Of a DNA stretch of 64,000 nucleotides, positions 56,100-64,000 are shown one piece after another; within the stretch, counting starts at the first letter, position 1, and every line of letters begins with the position of its first letter. The DNA is taken from assembly GCA_947259995.1 (NCBI GenBank), contig CAMYOK010000002.1:124001-188000 (forward strand). Reading direction: 5' to 3'. The translations under genes were made by a program, and so were the position numbers. Below the pieces are notes generated by a model. The model was not told the DNA's origin. It did no database searches and worked only from the letters and a program-made list of their open reading frames with translations. Source of the DNA: an uncultured Pseudomonadales bacterium (GTDB lineage Bacteria; Pseudomonadota; Gammaproteobacteria; Pseudomonadales; Pseudohongiellaceae).

Positions 56100-58205
56100 A
56101 TGATCACAGCACGTTTATTAATGCGCTACCTCGTTAGCCCTCTAGCACTCTCTCTAGCACTTTCAGCATGCAGTAACGACGATGATTCGGGCAACGAAGT
56201 CGCGCAATCAATCAGTATCACCGTACTCTCAACTCGCCCCGATATGATCACTGGCGCAGATGCACTTGTACGCATCGATAGTAGCGGTATCGACCTTGCC
56301 ACTATAAAAGTCGTGCTCAACAACGACGACATCAGCGATAGCTTCACCGCCACAATGGATGGCCAAAGCCTGCAAGGCTTGGTCGAAGGTCTCTCCATTG
56401 GCAACAACACATTGCAAGCAATGGACGGCGCAGGAAACACCAGAACCCAAACGAGCTTGGTGAATCACCCAATCACCGGCCCTGTAATTTCTGGCCCACA
56501 CATTACCCCATTTGTGTGCAACACTCTCGCCAACGGGCTTGGTGAACCGCTAGACGCAGCCTGCACAGCGCAGACGCAAGTGTCCTACTTTTATCAAAAC
56601 GCTGCCGGTGAATTTCACGCAATCGTAGACGTCACCGCCCCCTATCCACACGATATGGTCAACACCGTAGTGGACGGCACAAGCGTGCCATTCATTGTGC
56701 GCGTCGAGTCGGGCACCATTAATCGTTCTATCTTTCATCTCGCAGTGCTAGACGATCCGCAACGAACCTATGGTGAATGGGACCCAAAGCGCAGTTGGAA
56801 TGAGCGCTTATTATTCACATTCGGCGGTGGTTGCGGGACCAACTATAATCAAGGTTCACGTCCACGCGAAACTGTATTAGATGCGCAAGTGCTTGAAAAA
56901 GGCTTTGCCCATATAGTCTCCTCATTCAATGTCATGGGACACCAATGCAATGACAATCTCTCAGCGGAAACTCTAATGATGCTGAAAGAACATTTCATTG
57001 AAAACTATGGCATCCCTGTTTGGACAGTGGGCAGCGGTGCATCCGGTGGCGCGATCCAGCAATTGCTTATCACACAGAATTATCCTGGCCTACTCGATGG
57101 TTTAATGCCAAGCATGAGCTTTGCCGACTCATTCAGTGTGCGCCCTGGCGTCACCGACTGTCGTTTATTGAAGCACTACTACGATGCTAATGGCGACCAG
57201 TTTACCGATGCGCAGAAACTGGCAATCGAGGGGTTTTCTACGGGCACTTGTGCTGCATGGGAACGCAGCTATATCGATGTCATCGTGGCCGACAAAGGTT
57301 GTGGAATCTCCCCAGAGCTGGTTTATCACGCACAAACCAACCCCACAGGGGCTCGTTGCACTATCTACGACACGAATATCACTAGCGTTGGTCGTGACCC
57401 TGACACTGGGTTTGCCTTACAGGCACTAGACAACATCGGCATTCAATATGGTCTACAGGCACTCGAGTCGGGCCTTCTCACAATTGACGAGTTTATCGAC
57501 CTGAATGCCAATATCGGCGGATACGATCGTGATGGGCATGTGGTAAAAACTAGAACCCAAGGACAATTAGCTGGGATAGAAGCTGCCTATCGAACAGGGC
57601 GAGTCAACCAAGGCAGCGCTGGGCTTGCTAGCATCCCTATCCTCCATTTTCGCCCCTACCTAGACCCCCGTGGTGATATTCATGACCGCTTTAGGGATTT
57701 TCAGATTCGGGCGCGTTTACGCAAGGCTAATGGTCATGCCGACAATCAAGTCATCTGGCTCTATTGGGGTAACCAGGTGGGCGCCACAGTGAGTGAACTT
57801 GCCCTAACAACGATGAGTCATTGGCTCGACAAGCTGATTGCCGATACGAGTGAAGCGCCAGCATTGACTAAAGTTCTCAATGCCAAACCCGAGCAAGCGG
57901 TTGATGCTTGCTGGGATGTCGAGGGAAATCGGATCGATGAGCAGTTAGAGTATAGCAACCCTGGGCAATGCAACACGCTCTATCCAACGCACAGCAATCC
58001 GCGGATTGCGGCGGGCGCACCGCTTGCTGATGACGCGATAAAATGCGCTTTACGCGCCCCAGAACGCAGTGACTACTCTATTGCTTTTAGCGATGCGCAA
58101 TGGCAACAACTACTGGCTGTATTTCCTGAAGGGGTCTGTGATTACTCGCAAGCTGGACAAGGACAGGTTGATATAGCAGGGACTTTCCTCAAGCTGCCCT
58201 TGTAA
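56100..58205 (+). CDS. DUF6351-type secreted lipoprotein, hydrolase-like
   Basis: A 701-residue protein with a lipobox LSAC (Cys24). A short Ig-like N-terminal part (residues about 40-120) is followed by a large domain with a serine-elbow-like GSGASGGAIQQ (around residue 320) and RWNERLLFTFGGGCGTNYNQG-type oxyanion region near 240. This is the pattern of DUF6351, related in layout to 3-hydroxybutyrate-oligomer hydrolases; activity is not proven. I start at the ATG at 56100, with AGAGGA upstream, rather than at a TTG six bases earlier. Confidence 0.8.
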   Translation: MITARLLMRYLVSPLALSLALSACSNDDDSGNEVAQSISITVLSTRPDMITGADALVRIDSSGIDLATIKVVLNNDDISDSFTATMDGQSLQGLVEGLSIGNNTLQAMDGAGNTRTQTSLVNHPITGPVISGPHITPFVCNTLANGLGEPLDAACTAQTQVSYFYQNAAGEFHAIVDVTAPYPHDMVNTVVDGTSVPFIVRVESGTINRSIFHLAVLDDPQRTYGEWDPKRSWNERLLFTFGGGCGTNYNQGSRPRETVLDAQVLEKGFAHIVSSFNVMGHQCNDNLSAETLMMLKEHFIENYGIPVWTVGSGASGGAIQQLLITQNYPGLLDGLMPSMSFADSFSVRPGVTDCRLLKHYYDANGDQFTDAQKLAIEGFSTGTCAAWERSYIDVIVADKGCGISPELVYHAQTNPTGARCTIYDTNITSVGRDPDTGFALQALDNIGIQYGLQALESGLLTIDEFIDLNANIGGYDRDGHVVKTRTQGQLAGIEAAYRTGRVNQGSAGLASIPILHFRPYLDPRGDIHDRFRDFQIRARLRKANGHADNQVIWLYWGNQVGATVSELALTTMSHWLDKLIADTSEAPALTKVLNAKPEQAVDACWDVEGNRIDEQLEYSNPGQCNTLYPTHSNPRIAAGAPLADDAIKCALRAPERSDYSIAFSDAQWQQLLAVFPEGVCDYSQAGQGQVDIAGTFLKLPL

Positions 58206-58214
58206 TCAGCGGCA

Positions 58215-59252
58215 TTAAAAATCGAAGAAATAGACTTCTAAGTTGAATTGGATTCGCGGGTCTGGATTCCAATCGTTCTCACGCTCCATGACCAACTGCG
58301 GGATAAACTCCATAACCAACCAATCTTCGTGGATCGCTTTTCTATAGACACTCTGCGCGTAGTAACTGTCGACTCTCGGCGTGGGTTGACTGACCCCTAT
58401 CACACCCGCCTCATAGGTAAGCGTCTCCCTCTCGCCAAGGGTTCTGTGCAAAGCGACGGTTTGCGCATATTCGAATTCATTGTCTCGGTCTTTGAAGTTC
58501 GCCTCGGAATCAAAGCGCAGAAACATATCTTCACGAAGACTACGCGTGAAGAATAGGCGCGCGTCCTGCCCCCAACCCTCGGTATGGTAATACCAAATTC
58601 TGTGGTCAACGCCAACGCCCCACTGCTCACTCAAATCGCGTCCAAAACGAGTTTTGAATCGATAAAACGGGTCCAAGGGAATCCGCCCTTTCACCCCCAC
58701 ATCGTGAGTAAAGCGAAACCCATCGTCGCGCTCAGGTAGCTGATAGCTGAAGCCACCCGAAAACTCCTGCGGACGAATATTACTAAGCCTTTGATTTTGC
58801 AAAGTATCTTGATCGGTTTGCTCGGATTCGAAAATCAATTTCCAACGCTCGGTTGCCCGTGGCAGATCGACCCTGCCGCTAATCCTCACATTGGAATAAT
58901 AGGCACCTGTATCGCTCACTTTCTGGTTCAGCCTTAGGCGCAGATAGCTTTGATTACTATGCTCTCCAACGCCATCGCCGGCGAGCCAGTCGTCTAAGTA
59001 GCGACCTGCTCCAGAGACATTGCGCGAAACACTGTCGCGGCGGTTCTCAAGCCAGCTCCAGGCGCTAGTCTCGGTAATCTCTTCCATTGTTGGCAAGTTA
59101 GGCAGACGAAGTAGCCCGTTGTTTCTCTCTTCAACCTCTTCTTGCTCTTGCGCCACAGCGAGGTTCACACAACATAACAACCCCAGCGCCGCAAGCGTGC
59201 ACTTGCGGCCAGGTAGGCCATTGCTCTTCGCAGATATTCTATTGGGCTGCAT
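58215..59252 (-). CDS. predicted outer-membrane beta-barrel protein
   Basis: A 345-residue protein with a signal peptide ending near NLAVAQ. The mature part has alternating-residue strands (SYLRLRLNQKV, NVRISGRVDLP, EFSGGFSYQLPE, QDARLFFTRSL) and ends in an aromatic residue (EVYFFDF), which fits a 12-16-strand barrel. No family is recognised. The start at 59252 has TAGGA upstream. It converges with the DUF6351 gene and may act with it, by position only. Confidence 0.7.
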   Translation of the reverse strand: MQPNRISAKSNGLPGRKCTLAALGLLCCVNLAVAQEQEEVEERNNGLLRLPNLPTMEEITETSAWSWLENRRDSVSRNVSGAGRYLDDWLAGDGVGEHSNQSYLRLRLNQKVSDTGAYYSNVRISGRVDLPRATERWKLIFESEQTDQDTLQNQRLSNIRPQEFSGGFSYQLPERDDGFRFTHDVGVKGRIPLDPFYRFKTRFGRDLSEQWGVGVDHRIWYYHTEGWGQDARLFFTRSLREDMFLRFDSEANFKDRDNEFEYAQTVALHRTLGERETLTYEAGVIGVSQPTPRVDSYYAQSVYRKAIHEDWLVMEFIPQLVMERENDWNPDPRIQFNLEVYFFDF

Positions 59253-59325
59253 GATTATCCTAATGCCATTACTACAGTACAAGGCTCGCAAAAACTTAGA
59301 GTCTTAAACATAGTATATTGTTCCG

Positions 59326-60291
59326 CTAGTGCACGATAACATTTGCATGGCTCAAAAGCGTAATGAGCCATTCAGACCCATGATGCAAAGGGCTAATTAA
59401 CAGGCTCATTGACACTAACAAGCTACTGACGATAACCCCCAATTGCCATGGGTACAACTTTACGCGCTGCTGCGCCTTCAATAGGGCCTTTATTCGCAGC
59501 TCCACATCATTATCAGCAAAAGCCATTGCGCTTGCAGGAATCGAGCTGGCCTGTTTCAACAAGCGCTTTACCTTCAATAAGGTCTCAGCCACGTTTACAT
59601 AACCATATTGCTCTGCGGCGCGAAAATCGCAGGCCTGCTCTGTTAGCAGCTGCAAGTCAGACATCATTCTGGTCGCACCAAGTCGGTAGAGAATCACACT
59701 ACACAGCTTAGCTAACAAAAGTCGCAGATTGTCTCTGCGCTCTTGATGCGCTTGTTCGTGCAGCAGAATAATAGACATATCGGTATTACTGCAGGCCTTC
59801 TCTAAGCCTTCACTGACATAAATACGCGGATGCCACCACCCCAGTGTGAACACTAATGGTGTCGCCCCTTTTAACTGCTGATAGGCACCAAGATCTCTTC
59901 CCAAGTGTTTGAATTGAGTGCTCAATTGCCGCGACTTGGAAAGTGTATCGATGCAGCGCCATAGCAATGAGAGCAACAAGGCACTTCCTAGCAATAAACC
60001 AAGCATTACTAACTCAGTTGTATGCAGCATAGGAACATGACTCACACATTCTTCATGACAATGGGAGTCGACCAACACACTCTCAACTTCGGGCATGAAA
60101 AGTACACCAGTGCTAGCGAAGCTCATCACAAATGGGCAAAGCCAATAAAGCAACAGCAGTGCGCTCCCAAAGCGTGGGTGCAGAGTCAAAAAGAGAGGTC
60201 TAATTAGAGGATAGGCGAGCAAAAACACCAAGCTCAACAACAAGCATAGGCCTAAGAAGATGGCAGAAAAGGACCCCAACATACTGATCAT
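59326..60291 (-). CDS. BlaR1/M56 family membrane metallopeptidase
   Basis: A 321-residue protein with four helices and a cytosolic-facing zinc site HEQAH (residues 178-182). The layout matches the M56 part of BlaR1/MecR1, but there is no C-terminal penicillin-sensor domain: the last segment is a single helix. Such sensor-less M56 proteins usually cleave their BlaI partner in response to an unknown signal. It overlaps the BlaI gene by four bases. Confidence 0.88.
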   Translation of the reverse strand: MISMLGSFSAIFLGLCLLLSLVFLLAYPLIRPLFLTLHPRFGSALLLLYWLCPFVMSFASTGVLFMPEVESVLVDSHCHEECVSHVPMLHTTELVMLGLLLGSALLLSLLWRCIDTLSKSRQLSTQFKHLGRDLGAYQQLKGATPLVFTLGWWHPRIYVSEGLEKACSNTDMSIILLHEQAHQERRDNLRLLLAKLCSVILYRLGATRMMSDLQLLTEQACDFRAAEQYGYVNVAETLLKVKRLLKQASSIPASAMAFADNDVELRIKALLKAQQRVKLYPWQLGVIVSSLLVSMSLLISPLHHGSEWLITLLSHANVIVH

Positions 60292-60707
60292 TGCTCTTCC
60301 TCCAGGTCTTGCTTTTTCTTCTCGATCAAGGCCTCTAGCTCTGTAAGAGAACTTTCATCCATATCCGCCGCAACATTCACGAAACTGCTCAAAATCGTTT
60401 CTAAACGGCCATCGTGAAGTAGTTGAATGACATCCCCCATCATTCGACCAAGAAGATTGCCACGCGACACCAAAGCAAAATAGCAATAAGCGTGACCTTG
60501 CTTATCTCTATCGACCATCCCTTTACGATACAAACGCTCTAGTGTGGATTGCACTGTACTGAGCGAAGTTCTCCGCAATCGAGGGATCCGCTCACATATG
60601 GCTTTCGCATCTAGGTGGGGAGTCTCCCAAAGCGCCTCCAAAACCCCAAGCTCCAATTCGCCGAGTGTATTAGGCAGTACATTAGAAGAGGATCGTTTTT
60701 TTATCAT
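60288..60707 (-). CDS. BlaI/MecI/CopY family repressor
   Basis: A 139-residue winged-helix repressor: LGELELGVLEALWETPHLDAK starts helix 1, and RRTSLSTVQSTLERLYRKGMV is the recognition helix, followed by the wing DKQGHAYCYFA. BlaI proteins bind a TACA-N2-TGTA-like operator as dimers and are cut by M56 partners. The start is at 60707, with TAGGG upstream. It faces the second TonB receptor gene across a 219-base gap. Confidence 0.9.
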   Translation of the reverse strand: MIKKRSSSNVLPNTLGELELGVLEALWETPHLDAKAICERIPRLRRTSLSTVQSTLERLYRKGMVDRDKQGHAYCYFALVSRGNLLGRMMGDVIQLLHDGRLETILSSFVNVAADMDESSLTELEALIEKKKQDLEEEQ

Positions 60708-60926
60708 TATCCCTAATACCGATTGCAAGTCGGCGCTTCACCAACTTTAATTTAATTTATTAATCAATACGTTACAGAGAATCGCCGCAAAAAACCACAT
60801 TAAAACTCTAGCTTTCAACTGCCTCTCTTTACAATGCACGCCACACAATTTTTCAGAGTCAGAAGCTGTGCAACAGCACACCAAGATAGCACAAGAGAAA
60901 CATACAAAAAACTAGGGAGAGGTCTT

Positions 60927-62963
60927 ATGCGTTTGATCGCAATCGCAATCGTTATGTCAGTTAATCCATTGGTTCATGGCGCCGAATCTTTCGGAAACTC
61001 TATTGAAGAGATTACCGTTTTTGGCGGCAACAATGCATTGAGCGGTGACCCAGTTAACGCCACAGAAGGCACGATCTATGGTGCACAATTCGCACTTCGA
61101 CCAATTACTCGCCCCGCTGAGTTACTCGAGTTTGTGCCCGGTTTAATCGCCACTCAACATAGCGGTGAAGGCAAAGGCAATCAGTATTTTTTACGTGGAT
61201 TTAATTTAGACCATGGCACCGATCTCGCAATACGAGTCGATGACCTGCCCGTCAATATGCCATCCCATGCCCACGGCCAAGGTTACGCCGACCTTAACTT
61301 CTTAATCCCCGAACTTATTGACAGCATGAGCTACCGAAAAGGTCCTTATTACGCTGAAGTTGGAGATTTTGGCACCGCCGCTTCATCGGATTTCTCTTAT
61401 GTGGATGCTCTGCAGGAAGGCATAGCAAGCATTACTCTCGGCGAGAACGACTATGCCCGCACCTTTGCCGGATACACTTTTGACACGCTTGGCGGGAAAC
61501 TGACGGCCGCTGGAGCGCACACAGAATACGCTGGCCCTTGGCAGCTCGACCAAGACTTAGACAAGACCACTGGTTTTTTAAAATACTACCAAGACACGGC
61601 ACTAGGGCAATGGAGCATCACTGCCGCCAGTTATGACAACACTTGGAATTCGACAGACCAAATTCCACTACGCGCTGTACAAAATGGGGCACTGGACCGC
61701 TTTTCTGCCATCGACGACAGCGACGGCGGTGAGACACATCGACATAGTCTGGCAATCGATTGGCAGCAAGAAACCGAAAGTGCTGCATGGTCATTCAACG
61801 CTTATGGCATGGATTACGGCCTCGCCCTTTTTTCAAACTTCACTTATTTCTTAGACGACCCTGTTCGGGGTGATCAATTCGAACAATTCGAAGAACGACG
61901 AGTGTATGGCTTTCATGGCAAATATCAGCGCGATTTAGATTTTTCCGGCTTCGCCTCGACTTTGACTTTAGGCATTCAGAACCGCACTGATGACATCGAC
62001 GTAGGGCTTTATAAAACCCAGCAACGCCTTCGTTACCTCACGACCCGCGAGGATGATGTTGAGCAAAGTCTCAATAGCGTCTATGCCTCGATCGATACCG
62101 AATGGACTTCGAAATTTCGTAGCGTCGCCGCATTGCGTGCGGATCATTACGAATATGATGTGGATTCTGATCTAAATCTAAATTCAGGCGATGGTAACGA
62201 TGACTTGCTCAGCCCTAAGTTTAGTCTCATCTATGCTCAAAGCGATCGCACCGAGTATTTCCTCAGTGCCGGTCAAGGCTTCCATAGCAACGATGCCCGT
62301 GGGACGACCATAACGCAAGACCCAGTAAGTGGATTGGCGGTTGCACAGGTCGACCCGTTGGCAAAAGCGCGTAGCTATGAGCTCGGCATGCGAACTGCCG
62401 CCATTGCAAACACTCAGGTGGCGGTATCACTCTTTTCATTGAAACTAGACTCAGAACTCTTGTATGTAGGAGATGCGGGCACAACTGAGGCTTTGGGAGA
62501 AAGTAAAAGACGTGGCGTCGAGATTGCGGCACTTTATGCCCCCAAACCGTGGCTGCTCATCGATGCAGACGTGACAATGACGAAAGCGCGGCTGCTAGGA
62601 GTTGGAGCCGATCATCACATTCCCAATTCAGTCGAAAGGACCGCTTCTTTGGGTATGATTATTGAAGGTTTTAATAAGTGGAGCGGCGGCCTGCGTGTGC
62701 GCTATCTAGGGGAAGCACCATTAATCGAAGATAATAGCGTGATTTCAGATTCCACTTTGCTTGTGAATGCGCAAGCCACCTATCAATTTTCACCTGCTTG
62801 GTCATTGGGAGTAGAGTTCATGAACCTTCTTGATAGCCAAGACAATGACATCACTTATTTCTATGAATCACAGCTTGCCAATGAAGTGACGCCACAGGAG
62901 GATTTACATTTTCACCCTGTAGAGCCACGCAGTGTTCGCGTAACGTTACAAGCTCGCTTCTAA
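60927..62963 (+). CDS. TonB-dependent receptor divergent from blaI/M56
   Basis: A 678-residue outer-membrane receptor. Signal peptide (to about residue 20), TonB box IEEITVFGG, and a plug with YFLRGFNLDHGTDLAIRVDDLP and GYADLNFLIPEL, then a barrel ending RVTLQARF. The plug motifs resemble a group of receptors of unknown ligand; it differs from the copper-type receptor at 20322. I use the ATG at 60927 with GGGAGAGG before it. Repression by BlaI and release by M56 are likely, by gene order. Confidence 0.87.
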   Translation: MRLIAIAIVMSVNPLVHGAESFGNSIEEITVFGGNNALSGDPVNATEGTIYGAQFALRPITRPAELLEFVPGLIATQHSGEGKGNQYFLRGFNLDHGTDLAIRVDDLPVNMPSHAHGQGYADLNFLIPELIDSMSYRKGPYYAEVGDFGTAASSDFSYVDALQEGIASITLGENDYARTFAGYTFDTLGGKLTAAGAHTEYAGPWQLDQDLDKTTGFLKYYQDTALGQWSITAASYDNTWNSTDQIPLRAVQNGALDRFSAIDDSDGGETHRHSLAIDWQQETESAAWSFNAYGMDYGLALFSNFTYFLDDPVRGDQFEQFEERRVYGFHGKYQRDLDFSGFASTLTLGIQNRTDDIDVGLYKTQQRLRYLTTREDDVEQSLNSVYASIDTEWTSKFRSVAALRADHYEYDVDSDLNLNSGDGNDDLLSPKFSLIYAQSDRTEYFLSAGQGFHSNDARGTTITQDPVSGLAVAQVDPLAKARSYELGMRTAAIANTQVAVSLFSLKLDSELLYVGDAGTTEALGESKRRGVEIAALYAPKPWLLIDADVTMTKARLLGVGADHHIPNSVERTASLGMIIEGFNKWSGGLRVRYLGEAPLIEDNSVISDSTLLVNAQATYQFSPAWSLGVEFMNLLDSQDNDITYFYESQLANEVTPQEDLHFHPVEPRSVRVTLQARF

Positions 62964-62965
62964 AC

Positions 62966-64000
62966 TTAGAGAAAGTCCATATCGCCTGCCGTGAGCCACC
63001 AAGCATTCTTTAGGGTGTCTGCGGCAGGCCCTCGCGTCCAAATATTACAGGGAATCTCGATTCCTAGGTCATGCTGTCTGGAGCCATCAAGACTAAGCGC
63101 TTGCGCATGCGCTAAGGTGATACGGGTACGCAGCGACAGCGAACGCTCAAATAAATGGGCATGCAAAGCAGCGATTAACTCTGGAAACTGTTGCACATCA
63201 CCGATGATATCCATCAACAGCCGCCCGCCCTCATGGGGTTTTAAGAACGCCAATGCTTTAAGTTTAGAATCATTTACCCCGCGCAACGCTAAACACTCAT
63301 AACCTCCGCATCCCCAGAGTGGATGCTGAAAATATCGATACTGAAGGTAATTCCAGTCCCTAACGCCAATAATGTTGTCTGCAAAACTCTCGGCCATGTT
63401 TTCCCACAATGCATTGACCTGGGAGCTGACACTAGCCTCGGCATGATTGAAAACTTCGACGGTAAAAGTTCCCGCCACAGCTATATTTTCATCTTGAGGG
63501 TAATCGATTTCAATAAAGCGGTCAGTAACATCGTAAAGGCCCAGTCGCTGCGCCACTCGTAACACTCGCTGATTCGGAAACCCGAACCCAAGCAGGTGCT
63601 CTGCGCAATTACCTACCTGTTGTTCTAATAACGTTGCTGCCGTCTTGAAAAAAAGTGTCTCACGGCTCACAAAACTTCGATATTCCGGCAACACCATCAC
63701 ATCGCATATTTGTAGAGCTTTAGCTTTTTTACCGAAATACAAAATGTCTCTAGGTGCGCCGCCGTAATGAGCAAGCAATTTTTCATCGTCACGCACACAG
63801 ACTGCACGACCTCGACCATTGCCATATTTCCACTGCCAAATCTCAGCATCGAATAAGGCATCAAAACTCTTGTCAAACAAAGGTGGGATTTCATTCACCG
63901 CGAATGCATTGATGCTTCCAAATCGCCCCTCGCCCTGCGAACCGCTGTCCTTTTTAAAGTCTAAAAGCGTATAGGACAGTCGCACTTCTTCATACTTACA
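62966..64000 (-). CDS. GNAT-like protein of unknown function, 5' end beyond window
   Basis: A protein of at least 339 residues. The reading frame stays open to base 64000, so the start is probably outside the window; a GTG at 63985 is possible but lacks a clear ribosome site. The stretch ICDVMVLPEYRSFVSRETLF followed by LGFGFPNQRVLRVAQRLGLYDV is GNAT-like, and the second half looks like another copy of a similar fold. No substrate is known. It converges with the TonB receptor, three bases apart. Confidence 0.65.
   Translation of the reverse strand, partial: CKYEEVRLSYTLLDFKKDSGSQGEGRFGSINAFAVNEIPPLFDKSFDALFDAEIWQWKYGNGRGRAVCVRDDEKLLAHYGGAPRDILYFGKKAKALQICDVMVLPEYRSFVSRETLFFKTAATLLEQQVGNCAEHLLGFGFPNQRVLRVAQRLGLYDVTDRFIEIDYPQDENIAVAGTFTVEVFNHAEASVSSQVNALWENMAESFADNIIGVRDWNYLQYRYFQHPLWGCGGYECLALRGVNDSKLKALAFLKPHEGGRLLMDIIGDVQQFPELIAALHAHLFERSLSLRTRITLAHAQALSLDGSRQHDLGIEIPCNIWTRGPAADTLKNAWWLTAGDMDFL

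Noticed and set aside
60708..60926. BlaI operator in the gap before the second TonB receptor
   Set aside because: No TACA-N2-TGTA dyad of good quality; an operator is expected from the gene order but I cannot locate it.

Overview
The window reads as chromosomal DNA of a Gammaproteobacterium. The conserved blocks lptF-lptG/pepA/valS and ribF-ileS-fkpB-ispH, together with glnK-amtB, yjdM, rnk and a yhgN-type marC gene, are arranged as in that class. The many secreted or outer-membrane proteins (two TonB-dependent receptors, a PQQ dehydrogenase, a DUF1080 protein, uncharacterised exported proteins) suggest an aerobic, probably aquatic heterotroph near the Cellvibrionales/Pseudomonadales. That placement is inference; no rRNA or tRNA gene is present to fix it. 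Genes are densely packed on both strands. I see no insertion sequence, prophage or CRISPR array.

Layout. 1-6.3 kb: the 3' part of pntB, an RDD protein, lptG/lptF and a thioesterase on the minus strand, then pepA. 6.3-14.3 kb: a cloverleaf-like palindromic element where holC usually lies, valS, two related exported proteins of unknown function, small membrane proteins, yhgN, an acetyltransferase, a flavin-binding protein and an excalibur protein. 14.3-22.5 kb: an S4 protein, two VOC proteins, then a plus-strand run of a NosR-like flavo/iron-sulfur membrane protein, a hydrolase, a DUF1080 protein and an OprC/NosA-like copper-type TonB receptor preceded by an FNR-like site. 22.4-30.7 kb: a translationally coupled pair of a ThiS/MoaD-like protein and an Asp-box propeller, an Old Yellow Enzyme, M48 protease plus LemA, a PQQ dehydrogenase with its own cytochrome domain, and a CxxCH protein. 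30.8-37.7 kb: yjdM, rsuA, a sulfur-import module (rhodanese, YeeE, 60-aa coupled protein), a PepSY membrane protein behind a Fur-like box, DUF3820/DUF2164/rnk, and sugE under a guanidine-II riboswitch. 37.7-48 kb: acyl-CoA synthetase with madL-madM malonate transport, TfoX-N and PH-domain proteins, then ispH-fkpB-ileS-ribF (lspA absent) and a quinone-reductase-like dehydrogenase. 48-56 kb: a YdeP-type molybdoenzyme with a small membrane partner, a lipoprotein, a SirB-like protein, an MFS transporter behind a leader-peptide attenuator, and glnK-amtB. 56-64 kb: a DUF6351 lipoprotein, a predicted outer-membrane barrel, a BlaI/M56 pair divergent from a second TonB receptor, and a protein running off the window.

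The regulatory signals I rate highest are the leader-ORF/antiterminator/terminator arrangement before the MFS gene (52556-52852) and the two ACGA-loop hairpins before sugE (37547-37589). Both rest on base pairing visible in the sequence. Functional assignments rest on motif recognition and gene order; no database search was possible.
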